Assembly: GCF_009455635.1 (NCBI RefSeq)
Contig: NZ_QPER01000001.1
Location: 4,402,001 to 4,466,000 of the forward strand
Origin: Paraburkholderia agricolaris
Lineage (GTDB): Bacteria > Pseudomonadota > Gammaproteobacteria > Burkholderiales > Burkholderiaceae
DNA length: 64,000 nt
Reading direction: 5' to 3'
The position numbers were made by a program, and so were the translations under genes. The notes beneath the pieces are model-generated. The model was not told where the DNA came from. It worked only from the letters and a program-made list of their open reading frames with translations, and searched no databases. Positions 8,391-16,786 of the stretch are shown here, piece after piece. Numbering within the stretch: position 1 is the first letter of the stretch; every line of letters starts with the position of its first letter.

Positions 8391-9062
8391 TCAGAAAGTC
8401 AGCACGCTCAGAAACATTCTTTGCAGCCAGCCCATCGTGGTGGCGTCGGACACCATCCCCACGCCGGCCTGCTCGATACGTGCATTGGCGACCTTGCTCG
8501 ACGCGACATAATTCCCCGCTTCGATATCCTTCGGATTGACGATACCCGACAGGCGCAAGCGGTCGCGATTGCCGCTCATCGCGATGACCTTCTCGCCCGA
8601 CACCACCAGGTTGCCGGTCGACATCGTGCCGATCACGGTCACAGCGAGTGTGCCGGTCATGCCGCTGGTGTCGGTGAGACTGCCCTGTCCTTTGTAGTCG
8701 GTGCTGGCCGAGCCGACGTTGAACAACCTCGCAAGCCGCGCAGCGGCGTTGGTCGACTGATCCGCAGCGGTCGCGGTGATGCTGCTCGAGCGGCTCGCGG
8801 CCGCGGTCGAGCTATTGTTGCCGCTGTACGACTCCGACAAACGGATCGTCAGCACGTCGCCGATATGCTGGGCGCGCGGCGTTTCGTAAAGCAGCAACGG
8901 CGCGCCGGCCTGATAGATCGCCCCCTGCGTATTGACGTTCAGCGGCGCCGACGCGATCGGCGGCGACATCGGCGTTTCAACGATTGACGGTTGCTGGCTG
9001 CTGCCGCAAGCCGCGAGACAGGCCGCAGCGCCTAGCGCGACGGTCAGACGTAGCGCAGTCAT
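8391..9062 (-). CDS. flgH: FlgH-like flagellar L-ring lipoprotein, outside a flagellar cluster
   Basis: A 223-aa protein close to full FlgH length. The lipoprotein signal ends at LAAC (Cys19). The family core is present: an N-terminal GAIYQ...IGDVLTIRLSES block, then GNLVVSGEKV, LRLSGIVNPKDI, VANARIEQAGVG and a final GWLQRMF. FlgH forms the outer-membrane L ring around the flagellar rod. Here none of flgA-N or fli genes flank it. It is the last gene of a leftward group of four exported proteins set between two OmpR-type regulators. A good AAGGAG precedes the ATG. Confidence 0.88.
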   Translation of the reverse strand: MTALRLTVALGAAACLAACGSSQQPSIVETPMSPPIASAPLNVNTQGAIYQAGAPLLLYETPRAQHIGDVLTIRLSESYSGNNSSTAAASRSSSITATAADQSTNAAARLARLFNVGSASTDYKGQGSLTDTSGMTGTLAVTVIGTMSTGNLVVSGEKVIAMSGNRDRLRLSGIVNPKDIEAGNYVASSKVANARIEQAGVGMVSDATTMGWLQRMFLSVLTF

Positions 9063-9189
9063 AGTTGCTCCTTGGCCGGATCGGCCGGAATGAAAACAAA
9101 CCGTGCGGTCGCGCTGCCAATGCTTCGCTCAACGACGCAATCGACGCCACGCGTGATCCCGCAAACAGCGCGGCAGACGAGGCGGCACA

Positions 9190-9915
9190 TCACCCCGCCT
9201 CGGCGCCGCTTGCCTGCCACTGCCGCACGACGGATTTCACCCATGCGTCCGAGCCCTTCAACAGATAGGTGAGCGTGCCGTTGCGCGTTCCCGGCAAAAA
9301 ACACAAGGTAATCGAACTCACCGCGTTGTCCCACACGTAGACCGGCAGCACGCCTGGCGACGACACGCTTTGCGTCACCAGACGCGGCGCGCCATAACGG
9401 TCCGCGAGCGCGTCGCGCAAGTCCTCGGCGGTGATCTCGTCGATCACAAAAGAAATCTCGTACAGACGCAGTGCGCTCTGGCCGTCGACACGCGCAAAAC
9501 GCAGCACGTGCTCCAGTGCCGGCGCGCCGTCGACGACTGCTTGCGACACTGCCCAGCCGTCGTCGGAACGATGCGCCCAGCGGCACGCAACCGTCAGACT
9601 CTCGTGTGATTTCAGCCGCATGCCGAGCGCGCCGGCCTGCACGTCCGTCTCGCAGACAGGTACGCTGCCAACCGGCGTGGCGCGCACGGTCGAGCCGGCG
9701 CGAAATTCGTCCAGCGTGGTGCCGAGCGCAATGCCGCGAAACGCGAACGGCATGTCCTGCGAACGCCGGCGTGCCTCGGGAAAAGTGCTCTTCGACGCAG
9801 CACCGGCTGCGTTCGCGTCGCGCGCGACCGGCTGCGCCTGGGCCTGCGCCTCGCCGGCCAACGGAAACATGCCGCCCAGCAGCGTCAACGCAAAGGCAAT
9901 CCGTTTGAGTGTCAT
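9190..9915 (-). CDS. Exported protein of unknown function upstream of flgH
   Basis: A 241-aa protein starting MTLKRIAFALTLLGG with a typical Sec signal peptide cleaved near AGEAQA. The mature part contains a FRGIALGTTLDEFR segment, three Cys, and a DALADRYGAP segment. That pattern is common in periplasmic proteins that compare two ligand or channel states, but no named family can be claimed. It lies 127 bases before flgH and 3 bases after the small lipoprotein gene, probably one operon. Confidence 0.75.
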   Translation of the reverse strand: MTLKRIAFALTLLGGMFPLAGEAQAQAQPVARDANAAGAASKSTFPEARRRSQDMPFAFRGIALGTTLDEFRAGSTVRATPVGSVPVCETDVQAGALGMRLKSHESLTVACRWAHRSDDGWAVSQAVVDGAPALEHVLRFARVDGQSALRLYEISFVIDEITAEDLRDALADRYGAPRLVTQSVSSPGVLPVYVWDNAVSSITLCFLPGTRNGTLTYLLKGSDAWVKSVVRQWQASGAEAG

Positions 9916-9918
9916 GAT

Positions 9919-10116
9919 TCAGTCGATGGCGGATGAACACATGTCGAACGGTGTGGCCGCGGCATGGCCGACGACCGGAATGATTTTCAGCGTGGCCGAC
10001 GTCAGCCGGCACGGCAGCGCGGCAACGGCGCAGCCGCCGAGTGGCAGCAGCGCCGCGCCGAGCGTCAACCACGCAGCGACACGGACGAAGCGGTCAGGAA
10101 TGCTTGAGGTCGACAC
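9919..10116 (-). CDS. Small lipoprotein (DUF6726-like)
   Basis: A 65-aa protein starting with GTG; GAGG lies five bases upstream. The hydrophobic segment ends in the lipobox LPLGGC near residue 29, followed by CAVAALPCRLTSATLKIIPVVGHAAATPFD. The mature peptide is only about 36 residues with Cys pairs and resembles the short DUF6726 lipoproteins seen in Burkholderiales; this family name is from memory. It is separated by 3 bases from the exported protein downstream and 15 bases from the small gene upstream. Confidence 0.7.
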   Translation of the reverse strand: MSTSSIPDRFVRVAAWLTLGAALLPLGGCAVAALPCRLTSATLKIIPVVGHAAATPFDMCSSAID

Positions 10117-10131
10117 ACGGGCCTCGATGCG

Positions 10132-10323
10132 TCAGGCGGTCGTGTTGACGTGATGTCCGACGAGCCCAGACGGCAGCGAGGGCGACGACGGCTGCGCCTC
10201 GCTAACGGACTCCGGTGCCTGCGGCGTCGCCGCCGCGTTGTTTGAAGTTGCGGGCTTTTCCGCCGCCGACATGGGGGCGAGCGAAGAAAAGCGGGTTGAA
10301 CCGAGATGGCTGTGAATGGTCAT
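10132..10323 (-). CDS. Small hypothetical protein heading the flgH group
   Basis: A 63-aa frame starting MTIHSHLGSTRF, with GCGAGG eight bases before the ATG. It is rich in Ala, Ser and Pro with no hydrophobic segment, so probably cytosolic or disordered. It ends 15 bases before the next gene. Support comes from the ribosome-binding site and tight spacing only; no family was recognised. Confidence 0.45.
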   Translation of the reverse strand: MTIHSHLGSTRFSSLAPMSAAEKPATSNNAAATPQAPESVSEAQPSSPSLPSGLVGHHVNTTA

Positions 10324-10764
10324 GATGAGCCTCGCATGGCGCTAGGTTTCGATTTCACGCCGCTTGCCGTGGGCCCAAGGCGTTAGGCTGTTTTTGACAT
10401 GCGACGCAACGTACTGCACGACGAATCATCTCGCCGCACAGGCGGTAGCGATGCACGAAGGAACGCGCGCTTTCCGGCGGTTCTTACGACCCGTTGCGAC
10501 CCATTGCCGGCGGTAGCAATTGGGGGCGGATTGGTCATGTGGAGGCGTTCAAGCGATGTAAAACGACTGCAGCGCCGCGCTTCACCCGGTCGGAGCATTA
10601 CTCACCCATTACCCGCGCATTGCCAAATATGTGGCCTTGAAATGGGCGGTGAGCCTTTGGTGGCGGGACTGACACCCGAATCGGCAAAGACGGTGCGAGT
10701 TTAGGTAAGCATTGGTAAGAAAACAGTCGGGCGTGCGTCGCGCGGGCCAGTCTAGAATTTCGCC
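10324..10764. other. Divergent intergenic region with a direct-repeat regulator site
   Basis: This 441-bp stretch separates the leftward flgH group from the rightward regulator-kinase pair and must hold both promoters. GGTAAG occurs twice (10704-10709 and 10714-10719) with a 10-base period, the tandem half-site layout bound by OmpR-family regulators. TAGAAT at about 10752-10757 ends only seven bases before the regulator ATG, hinting at a very short or leaderless transcript. No convincing gene was seen. Confidence 0.5.
10704..10719 (+). promoter_or_regulatory. Tandem GGTAAG repeat, candidate response-regulator site
   Basis: Two identical hexamers GGTAAG separated by CATT sit about 45-60 bases upstream of the response-regulator start at 10765. 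The one-helical-turn spacing suits head-to-tail binding of a winged-helix regulator and suggests autoregulation; this is inference from layout. Confidence 0.4.
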
Positions 10765-11505
10765 ATGAATCCACAGGTCCTTATCGTCGACGACGATCCG
10801 GTCGTACGCGATCTGCTTTGCAAGTTTCTGCAGACGAACGGCTTCGACGCGTCGGTGCTGCACGACGGCACCCATTTGCAACGCCGGCTCGAACGCGAAC
10901 GGCCGTCGGTCGTCGTGCTCGACATCATGATGCCGAACACCGACGGCTTACGCGCGCTCACCGCACTGCGCGCCGCCGGCGACGACATCCCGGTGATCTT
11001 CGTAACGGCGCGCGGCACGGTGGCCGACCGCATCGTCGGGCTATCGCTCGGCGCGGACGACTACCTGACCAAGCCGTTCGACCCTCGTGAGCTGCTCGCG
11101 CGCATCCACACGGTGTTACGCCGCCGCGGGCCGTCCACCACGAGTGCGCCGGAAGCCCGCAAGCCGTATCGCTTTGGCCCGTTCGAACTCGACTTCGCCA
11201 CCCGCTCGCTGTCACGCGACGACGCGAAGCTGCCGCTGCGCGACAGTGAGTTCGCGCTGCTAAAGATTTTCGTCAACAATCCGTACAAGGTGCTGTCGCG
11301 CGTGCTGATTCACGATCTCGTGCATCGCGACAACCTCGCGTTCCGCGACCGCAGCCTCGACGTGCCGATCTGGCGCCTGCGCCGCGTGATCGAAGACGAT
11401 CCGTCCAACCCTTGCTACGTTCAGACGGTGCGCGGCAAAGGCTACGTGTTCGTACCCGACGCCGACGGCACCCCATTCGCCGACGAGGCTGCCTCAAGCG
11501 CATGA
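10765..11505 (+). CDS. OmpR-family response regulator
   Basis: A 246-aa protein. The receiver domain carries DDD near residue 9, phosphoacceptor Asp53 (VVLDIMMP), Thr in FVTARG and Lys in TKPFDPRE. The winged-helix DNA-binding domain spans about residues 135-235, ending VRGKGYVFVPDADG. The stop overlaps the ATG of the histidine kinase gene (ATGA), so the two are coupled as a two-component system. It strongly resembles the orphan regulator at 7583-8332, pointing to duplication. Confidence 0.95.
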   Translation: MNPQVLIVDDDPVVRDLLCKFLQTNGFDASVLHDGTHLQRRLERERPSVVVLDIMMPNTDGLRALTALRAAGDDIPVIFVTARGTVADRIVGLSLGADDYLTKPFDPRELLARIHTVLRRRGPSTTSAPEARKPYRFGPFELDFATRSLSRDDAKLPLRDSEFALLKIFVNNPYKVLSRVLIHDLVHRDNLAFRDRSLDVPIWRLRRVIEDDPSNPCYVQTVRGKGYVFVPDADGTPFADEAASSA

Positions 11506-12773
11506 GAAACCCGCTGAACACACTGTTCGGCAGAATGGCGTTGCTGTCGACAACGGTGTTGTTCGCGATTCAGGCCGGCTGGTTCGTGCTGGTGGTGATG
11601 CAGCCGCCGCGTCACGAAATCGACGGCTTCGCGCGCGGCATTCTGCTGGTGCTGCAAGCCATCAACGGCGAGCCGATGAAGGGCGCCGCGCTTGCGCCCG
11701 CCATGCGCGTGCATCTCGTGCCCACCTGGAACATGCCGTCGAGCGTCCATCTGCACACGCCCTCCGCCCATCCGCTGGTCGAACTGAGCCGGCATTTGCG
11801 CGAGAACCTGCCGCCCGGCACGCAGATCGCCGTCGACGACTTGCATCCGCCGCAGTTATGGGTACTGCTCCCCGGCAAGTCCAACTGGGTTGTCGTGCCG
11901 GTGGACGTCCCCCCGCGCCCGCGCTTCCTGATCGAATCCATCTCGATGCTGGCGGCCGCGCTGATCCTCTCGCTGTTCGCGGTCTGGCAGATGCAGCGGC
12001 CGTTGTCGCGCGTGGCCGACGCGGCCCGAGCATTCGGTTCGGGCGGCCGGCCAGAACCCGTGACGGTGCAAGGCCCGCGCGAGTTGCGCGATCTGATCGG
12101 CTCCTTCAACGACATGATGCGGCGCCTGAATGAGGCCGGCGACGACCAGGCGGTAATGCTGGCCGGCGTCGCCCACGATCTGAAAGCACCGCTGACGCGG
12201 CTGAAGTTGCGCGCGAGCGTACTGGTCGCGGAAAGCGAGCGGGCCGGCCTGATCCGTGACGTCGATTCGCTGACCAACATCGTCCAGCAGTTTCTGGAGT
12301 TTGCCGGCCAGTCCGCTGATGCGGGGCCGCCGGTCGAAGTCGACGAATTCCTGCGGGAACAGTTTTCCGCCAGCGACAGTACCGAGACACCGCTGTTCAC
12401 GCTCGATCTGCGCGCCGGTTCGTCGTTCGCGTTGCCGCGCACCCTGCTCGACCGGCTGGTCACGAATCTCGTCGACAACGCGCTCGAGCACGGCTCACCG
12501 CCGGTGGACATCGCCACGGCGCGCAACGACCGGCATTGGATCATCAGCGTGCGCGACCACGGCCCGGGCATTCCCGACGACCGTGTCGCGGCGGCGATGA
12601 AACCGTTTGTACGGCTCGATGCCGCGCGCGGCGGCGAAGGCCATTGCGGTCTGGGTCTCGCGATCGTCGCACGGCTTGCGCACGATCGCGGCGGGCGCTG
12701 TCAGGTAGGCAATCATGCGCAAGGCGGGCTGGAGGTACGGATCGAATTGCCGGTTGCGCCGGCACAGTCATGA
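11502..12773 (+). CDS. Sensor histidine kinase
   Basis: A 423-aa protein from the ATG overlapping the regulator stop. Segments are TM1 at about residues 7-29, a periplasmic loop of about 115 residues with no recognised ligand-binding fold, and TM2 at about 143-163. A HAMP linker follows, then the phosphoacceptor His225 (VAHDLKAPLTRLK). The catalytic domain has N box NLVDNALEHG, G1 DHGPGIPD and G2 GLGLAIV. It autophosphorylates and passes phosphate to the regulator encoded just upstream. It could also serve the kinase-less regulator at 7583, which is inference. Confidence 0.95.
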   Translation: MRNPLNTLFGRMALLSTTVLFAIQAGWFVLVVMQPPRHEIDGFARGILLVLQAINGEPMKGAALAPAMRVHLVPTWNMPSSVHLHTPSAHPLVELSRHLRENLPPGTQIAVDDLHPPQLWVLLPGKSNWVVVPVDVPPRPRFLIESISMLAAALILSLFAVWQMQRPLSRVADAARAFGSGGRPEPVTVQGPRELRDLIGSFNDMMRRLNEAGDDQAVMLAGVAHDLKAPLTRLKLRASVLVAESERAGLIRDVDSLTNIVQQFLEFAGQSADAGPPVEVDEFLREQFSASDSTETPLFTLDLRAGSSFALPRTLLDRLVTNLVDNALEHGSPPVDIATARNDRHWIISVRDHGPGIPDDRVAAAMKPFVRLDAARGGEGHCGLGLAIVARLAHDRGGRCQVGNHAQGGLEVRIELPVAPAQS

Positions 12774-12906
12774 GTAAGGTTGGGAAGGTCGGGAAGGGCT
12801 GAGCGGGCTTCGCAGGTACGAGCGCTTACGCGTCCTTACTGAACGGATTTGCGCAGGCGTTGTGGCCTTATAGTCGCCCCCGGCAACCTCGATGCCGCCC
12901 TTCTCT

Positions 12907-12938
12907 GTCCGCCCGGTTACATGGGGCGGACTTTTTTT
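12907..12938 (+). terminator. Intrinsic terminator after the two-component operon
   Basis: GTCCGCCC pairs with GGGCGGAC around an 8-9 base loop and is followed by seven T. It lies 134 bases past the kinase stop, in a convergent interval. Confidence 0.85.
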
Positions 12939-12989
12939 CGTCTGTCCCGCCGGCGTGTTCCGCGCGACACCTGGCGCGGCCAGCGCAAA

Positions 12990-13916
12990 TCACACGACGA
13001 GGCGGGCGTGCAACATGTCGATCGTCGCTTGCGAGAGGCCAAGGCCTTGCGTCAGATAGCTCGCCATAGTGGCGTAGCTCGCCTGTACCTGATCGAACCC
13101 CGCTTGCAGATAATTTTCCTGGACATTGAAGAGCGGCGACTCGATCGTTGCGACCGCGTCGCCATCCTGCGCCTGCAACGTGGCCGTCTGCGCCTGGATC
13201 GATTGAGCCAGATAGACGTTGCTCAGCAGATAGTCCTGCATGATGACGTCGAGCGGCACGTTGGCGATGCTGAGCAGGAGCGCCGCAACCCAGCCGGTAC
13301 GATCCTTACCCGCGCTGGAATGGAACAGTTGCGCGCCGGCGCCATTGGCAAGCCGCGTGAGAATCTCGCCGTAGCCGACGCGCTGGGCTGCGCCGGTGAC
13401 ATAGGCGCGCGCCTCACCCTCCATGAACGCGACGGCGGCCGCTGCCGTATCGAGCGTCGGCGTAACGAAATCGTTGACCCCCAACACATCGAGCGCCTGC
13501 GATCTCGCGCCGCTCGGCAAGATATCCGCGGTGCGCGCGATTTCGCCGGGCGTGCGCAGATCGTAGACCGAAGCGATGCCGAGTTTGTTGAGCGTGGCCG
13601 CGTCGGCAGTGCTGAGGGTCAACGCGTTCGCACGATAGAAAGCGCCACGGCGCATCTGCTTGCCGTCGACAGTGGGATAGCCGGCGGCTGCGCCCGCTAC
13701 GTCGCGAAAGTTACTCACCGAGGCGAGGCGCGGCGTTGCCGGTTGATCGGTGTCCAGATTTCCGCCCCCACAAGCCGATAGCAGGGTGCTCCCCATGCCG
13801 GAAAGCAGCAGCGCACTTGCCGAAGATCTCAGGAACGCGCGGCGCGAGTAATCTGCCCGCAAAGGCGTGCTCGCGGGGCGGCGGAACGGCGAGCAGTTTT
13901 TTGCGGTTGCGGGCAT
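12990..13916 (-). CDS. Exported tyrosine-phosphatase-like protein with Cys to Ser at the active site
   Basis: A 308-aa protein. The N-terminus has a twin-arginine motif (SRRAFLRS) followed by a hydrophobic stretch ending in the lipobox LLSAC, so a Tat-exported lipoprotein is predicted. The body matches the Y_phosphatase3 family: NFRDVAGAA near the start, YDLRTPGEIA in the middle, and the P-loop FHSSAGKDRTGW. Active members have HCxxGKDRTG; here the nucleophile is Ser (codon TCC). Arg and Asp of the loop are kept. It may bind phosphotyrosine or phosphoinositide without hydrolysis. It is convergent with the kinase and divergent from the MFS gene. Confidence 0.88.
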   Translation of the reverse strand: MPATAKNCSPFRRPASTPLRADYSRRAFLRSSASALLLSGMGSTLLSACGGGNLDTDQPATPRLASVSNFRDVAGAAAGYPTVDGKQMRRGAFYRANALTLSTADAATLNKLGIASVYDLRTPGEIARTADILPSGARSQALDVLGVNDFVTPTLDTAAAAVAFMEGEARAYVTGAAQRVGYGEILTRLANGAGAQLFHSSAGKDRTGWVAALLLSIANVPLDVIMQDYLLSNVYLAQSIQAQTATLQAQDGDAVATIESPLFNVQENYLQAGFDQVQASYATMASYLTQGLGLSQATIDMLHARLVV

Positions 13917-14181
13917 TGGCAGTGGCGAGCGCGGACGTGAGGAGGGTAGTCGCAGCTCGAGCGCTGCCGGCGCAGTTTAACGGCGCCCGATTATTTTTGG
14001 GTTACATAGTAGTAGTTCGTAAGGAACCGGAATGGAGTCCCTTACCTGTCCCTTAGCCGTCACTTAACCGGTTGCCATTTTTGACCACAACTGGCCGCAC
14101 CCCGTCCCATCCCCTTAGAATACAAAAAACCCACGATCAAGCCGCCGCAAGGCAAAAACCACCTGGAGACAACAAAAAAAC

Positions 14182-15441
14182 ATGCCCTCTCTCCAATGGT
14201 TCACCGAACTGACACAGCGCGAACGCCGCACCCTCTATGCGGGCTTCGGCGGCTACGCAGTCGACGCCTTTGATTTCATGATCTATTCATTCCTCATTCC
14301 GACGCTGATCGCGACATGGGGCATGACCAAAAGCGAAGCCGGCATGATCGCGACCAGTTCGCTGATTTCGTCGGCAATCGGCGGCTGGCTCGCCGGGATT
14401 CTCGCCGATCGCTACGGACGCGTGCGGGTCCTCCAGTGGACCATTGCCACCTTCGCGATCTTTACCTGCCTGTCGGGTTTCACCCACTCGTTCTGGCAAC
14501 TGCTAACCACCCGCACGCTGCAAGGCATTGGTTTTGGCGGTGAATGGTCGGTCGTGACGATCATGATGGCCGAAACCATCCGCTCACCTCAGCATCGCGC
14601 GAAAGCCGTGGGCACCGTGCAGAGCAGCTGGTCATTCGGCTGGGCCGCGGCGGCCATCATCTATTGGGCGTTCTTCGCGCTGCTGCCGGAACAGTATGCA
14701 TGGCGCGCCTGCTTCTGGATCGGCCTGCTGCCCGCGTTGTGGATCATCTACATCCGCCGCAATGTCAGCGATCCGGAAATCTTTCTCGAAACCCGCCGGG
14801 CTCGAGAAAGCGGTTTCGACACCTCGCACTTCCTGCAGATCTTCGCCTTCCCTTACCTCAAAACGACCATCCTGGGCAGCGTGCTCTGCACCGGCATGCT
14901 CGGCGGCTATTACGCGATCACCACCTGGCTGCCGACCTATCTGAAGACCGTGCGCCATCTGTCAGTCTTCAACACCAGCGGCTATCTGATCGTGCTGATC
15001 GTCGGCTCGTTCACCGGCTATATCGTCGGCGCGATTCTGTGCGACAAGATCGGCCGCCGCGCGTCGTTCGTGCTGTTCGCGATCGGCTCGTTCGTGCTCG
15101 GCATGGTCTACACGATGCTGCCGATCACCGACGGCATGATGCTCGCCCTCGGTTTCCCGCTGGGCATTGTCGTGCAAGGGATTTTCGCGGGCGTGGGCGC
15201 CTACCTGTCGGAGCTTTATCCGAATTCGATCCGCGGCTCGGGGCAAGGCTTCTGCTACAACCTGGGCCGCGGTCTCGGCTCGTTCTTTCCGATCCTGGTC
15301 GGTACACTGTCACAAACCATGACGCTGGTGAAGGCGATGGGCATCATCGCCGGGTCGGGCTATCTGCTGGTGATCGTTGCCGCAGTGTGTCTGCCGGAAA
15401 CCAAGGGCAAAGTGCTCGGCGCGACTCGCCCGAGCGCCTGA
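14182..15441 (+). CDS. MFS transporter
   Basis: A 419-aa protein with about twelve hydrophobic segments. The major-facilitator signature GILADRYGRVRV lies between TM2 and TM3, and the related CDKIGRR lies between TM8 and TM9. DAFDFMIYSF in TM1 is typical of the sialate/aromatic-acid branch of the superfamily. The substrate is unknown. The D-amino-acid dehydrogenase gene begins 17 bases after its stop, so uptake of an amino or imino acid is a reasonable guess. Confidence 0.92.
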   Translation: MPSLQWFTELTQRERRTLYAGFGGYAVDAFDFMIYSFLIPTLIATWGMTKSEAGMIATSSLISSAIGGWLAGILADRYGRVRVLQWTIATFAIFTCLSGFTHSFWQLLTTRTLQGIGFGGEWSVVTIMMAETIRSPQHRAKAVGTVQSSWSFGWAAAAIIYWAFFALLPEQYAWRACFWIGLLPALWIIYIRRNVSDPEIFLETRRARESGFDTSHFLQIFAFPYLKTTILGSVLCTGMLGGYYAITTWLPTYLKTVRHLSVFNTSGYLIVLIVGSFTGYIVGAILCDKIGRRASFVLFAIGSFVLGMVYTMLPITDGMMLALGFPLGIVVQGIFAGVGAYLSELYPNSIRGSGQGFCYNLGRGLGSFFPILVGTLSQTMTLVKAMGIIAGSGYLLVIVAAVCLPETKGKVLGATRPSA

Positions 15442-15458
15442 AACCGCCGTACAACCAC

Positions 15459-16724
15459 ATGAAAACGATTGTTCTGGGCGGCGGCGTGATCGGCGTCGCC
15501 ACCGCGTTTTATCTGCGCCAGCAAGGCTGCGAGGTCACCGTGATCGAGCGCGAGCCGGACGTCGCGCTCTCTACCAGTTTCGGCAACGCCGGTGTAATCG
15601 CGCCGGGCTATGTGACGCCGTGGGCCGCGCCCGGCATGCCGGCCAAGATCTTCAAGTATCTTTTCAAGCCGGCCTCGCCGCTGATCTTCCGCCCTACCCT
15701 CGACCCGGCTCAATGGCGCTGGATCATGCGCTGGCTACGCGAATGCGATCTCGAACGCTTTCGCGTCAACAAGCAGCGCATGCAACGCATCGCCTATTAC
15801 AGCCGGGAGTGTCTGCACGAATTCCGCACCCGTCATCCGTTCGACTATGGCCGCAGCCAGGGCTATCTGCAGTTGTTCCGCAGCGAATACGATGTGGAGC
15901 TCGCGCAGCCGGCATTGGCGGTCCTGCGCGACGCGGGCATCGCGTACCGTGAAGTCAGCGCCGCGCAGTGTGTCGAGATCGAACCGGGTCTGCGCTGGGC
16001 CCGCCAGACGCCGCTCTCCGGCCTCTATCTCCCCAACGACGAAGCCGGCGATTGCGCCCGCTTCACCCGTGAACTGCGGGCGATCTGCGAGCGCAACGGC
16101 GTGCGGTTTCGCTTCGATACCCGCGTGAGTTCGCTCGATATGCGAGGCGGTGCGGTTCACGCGGTCAATCTCGAGAGCGAGCGCGGCAGTGAGACATTAC
16201 AAGCGGATGCCGTGGTGGTGGCGCTGGGGGTCGACAGCGCGACGTTGCTCGCGCCGCTCGGCGTGAAGGTGCCGCTCTACCCGGTCAAAGGCTACTCGGC
16301 AACGCTACCCATCACCGACGAAGAAAAAGCCCCGCTGGCGGCACTCATGGACGAATCGCTGAAAACGGCGATCACGCGTTTTGGCAACAACCTGCGCGTG
16401 GCCGGCACCGCGGAGCTTGGCAATCGCCAGATAACCCTGCGCGAGCAGGCCTTGCAGACGCTGATGAAGGTACTCAGCGACTGGTTTCCGCACGCGGCCA
16501 ATCCGACCTCCGCGCACTTCTGGGTCGGCCGCCGGCCCATGACGCCCGATGGAGCGCCATTGCTCGGCCCGTCCGGCGTGAACAATCTCTGGCTGAACGT
16601 CGGACATGGGTCGACGGGTTGGGCGATGTCGATGGGTTCGGGCCGGGTTGTCGCGGATTTGATTACGCAGCACAAGCCGGAGATCGATCTGGACGGGCTC
16701 ACTTTGAACCGCTACCGGAAATAA
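15459..16724 (+). CDS. dadA: D-amino-acid dehydrogenase, small-subunit type
   Basis: A 421-aa flavoprotein starting MKTIVLGGGVIGVATAFYL, with the FAD dinucleotide-binding GGGVIG and acidic strand end VIERE. The conserved DadA segment SFGNAGVIAPGYVTPWAAPG follows. Toward the C-terminus are WVGRRPMTPDGAPLLGP and the HGSTGWAMSMGSGR flavin contact. It oxidises D-amino acids to 2-oxo acids with electrons passed to the quinone pool. It lies 17 bases after the MFS gene and is followed by a strong terminator, so the pair is one transcript. Confidence 0.92.
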   Translation: MKTIVLGGGVIGVATAFYLRQQGCEVTVIEREPDVALSTSFGNAGVIAPGYVTPWAAPGMPAKIFKYLFKPASPLIFRPTLDPAQWRWIMRWLRECDLERFRVNKQRMQRIAYYSRECLHEFRTRHPFDYGRSQGYLQLFRSEYDVELAQPALAVLRDAGIAYREVSAAQCVEIEPGLRWARQTPLSGLYLPNDEAGDCARFTRELRAICERNGVRFRFDTRVSSLDMRGGAVHAVNLESERGSETLQADAVVVALGVDSATLLAPLGVKVPLYPVKGYSATLPITDEEKAPLAALMDESLKTAITRFGNNLRVAGTAELGNRQITLREQALQTLMKVLSDWFPHAANPTSAHFWVGRRPMTPDGAPLLGPSGVNNLWLNVGHGSTGWAMSMGSGRVVADLITQHKPEIDLDGLTLNRYRK

Positions 16725-16743
16725 TTGCGCGTCGCAAAAACGG

Positions 16744-16786
16744 AAAAGCCGGGTCACCCTCTCAGGTGCCCGGCTTTGTTTTTTTA
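16744..16786 (+). terminator. Intrinsic terminator after dadA
   Basis: AAAGCCGGG...CCCGGCTTT, extended inward by CACC/GGTG, forms a long stem ending in a run of T just downstream of the dadA stop. Confidence 0.9.

Noticed and set aside
10399..10704. 101-codon plus-strand frame in the intergenic region before the regulator
   Set aside because: Arg-rich random-looking sequence, no ribosome-binding site, and it overlaps likely promoter elements.
14544..15458. Open frame upstream of and in phase with dadA, overlapping the MFS gene, suggesting a fusion
   Set aside because: The upstream part is the shifted frame of the MFS gene with an Arg/His-rich shadow composition; DadA begins cleanly at MKTIVLGGG.
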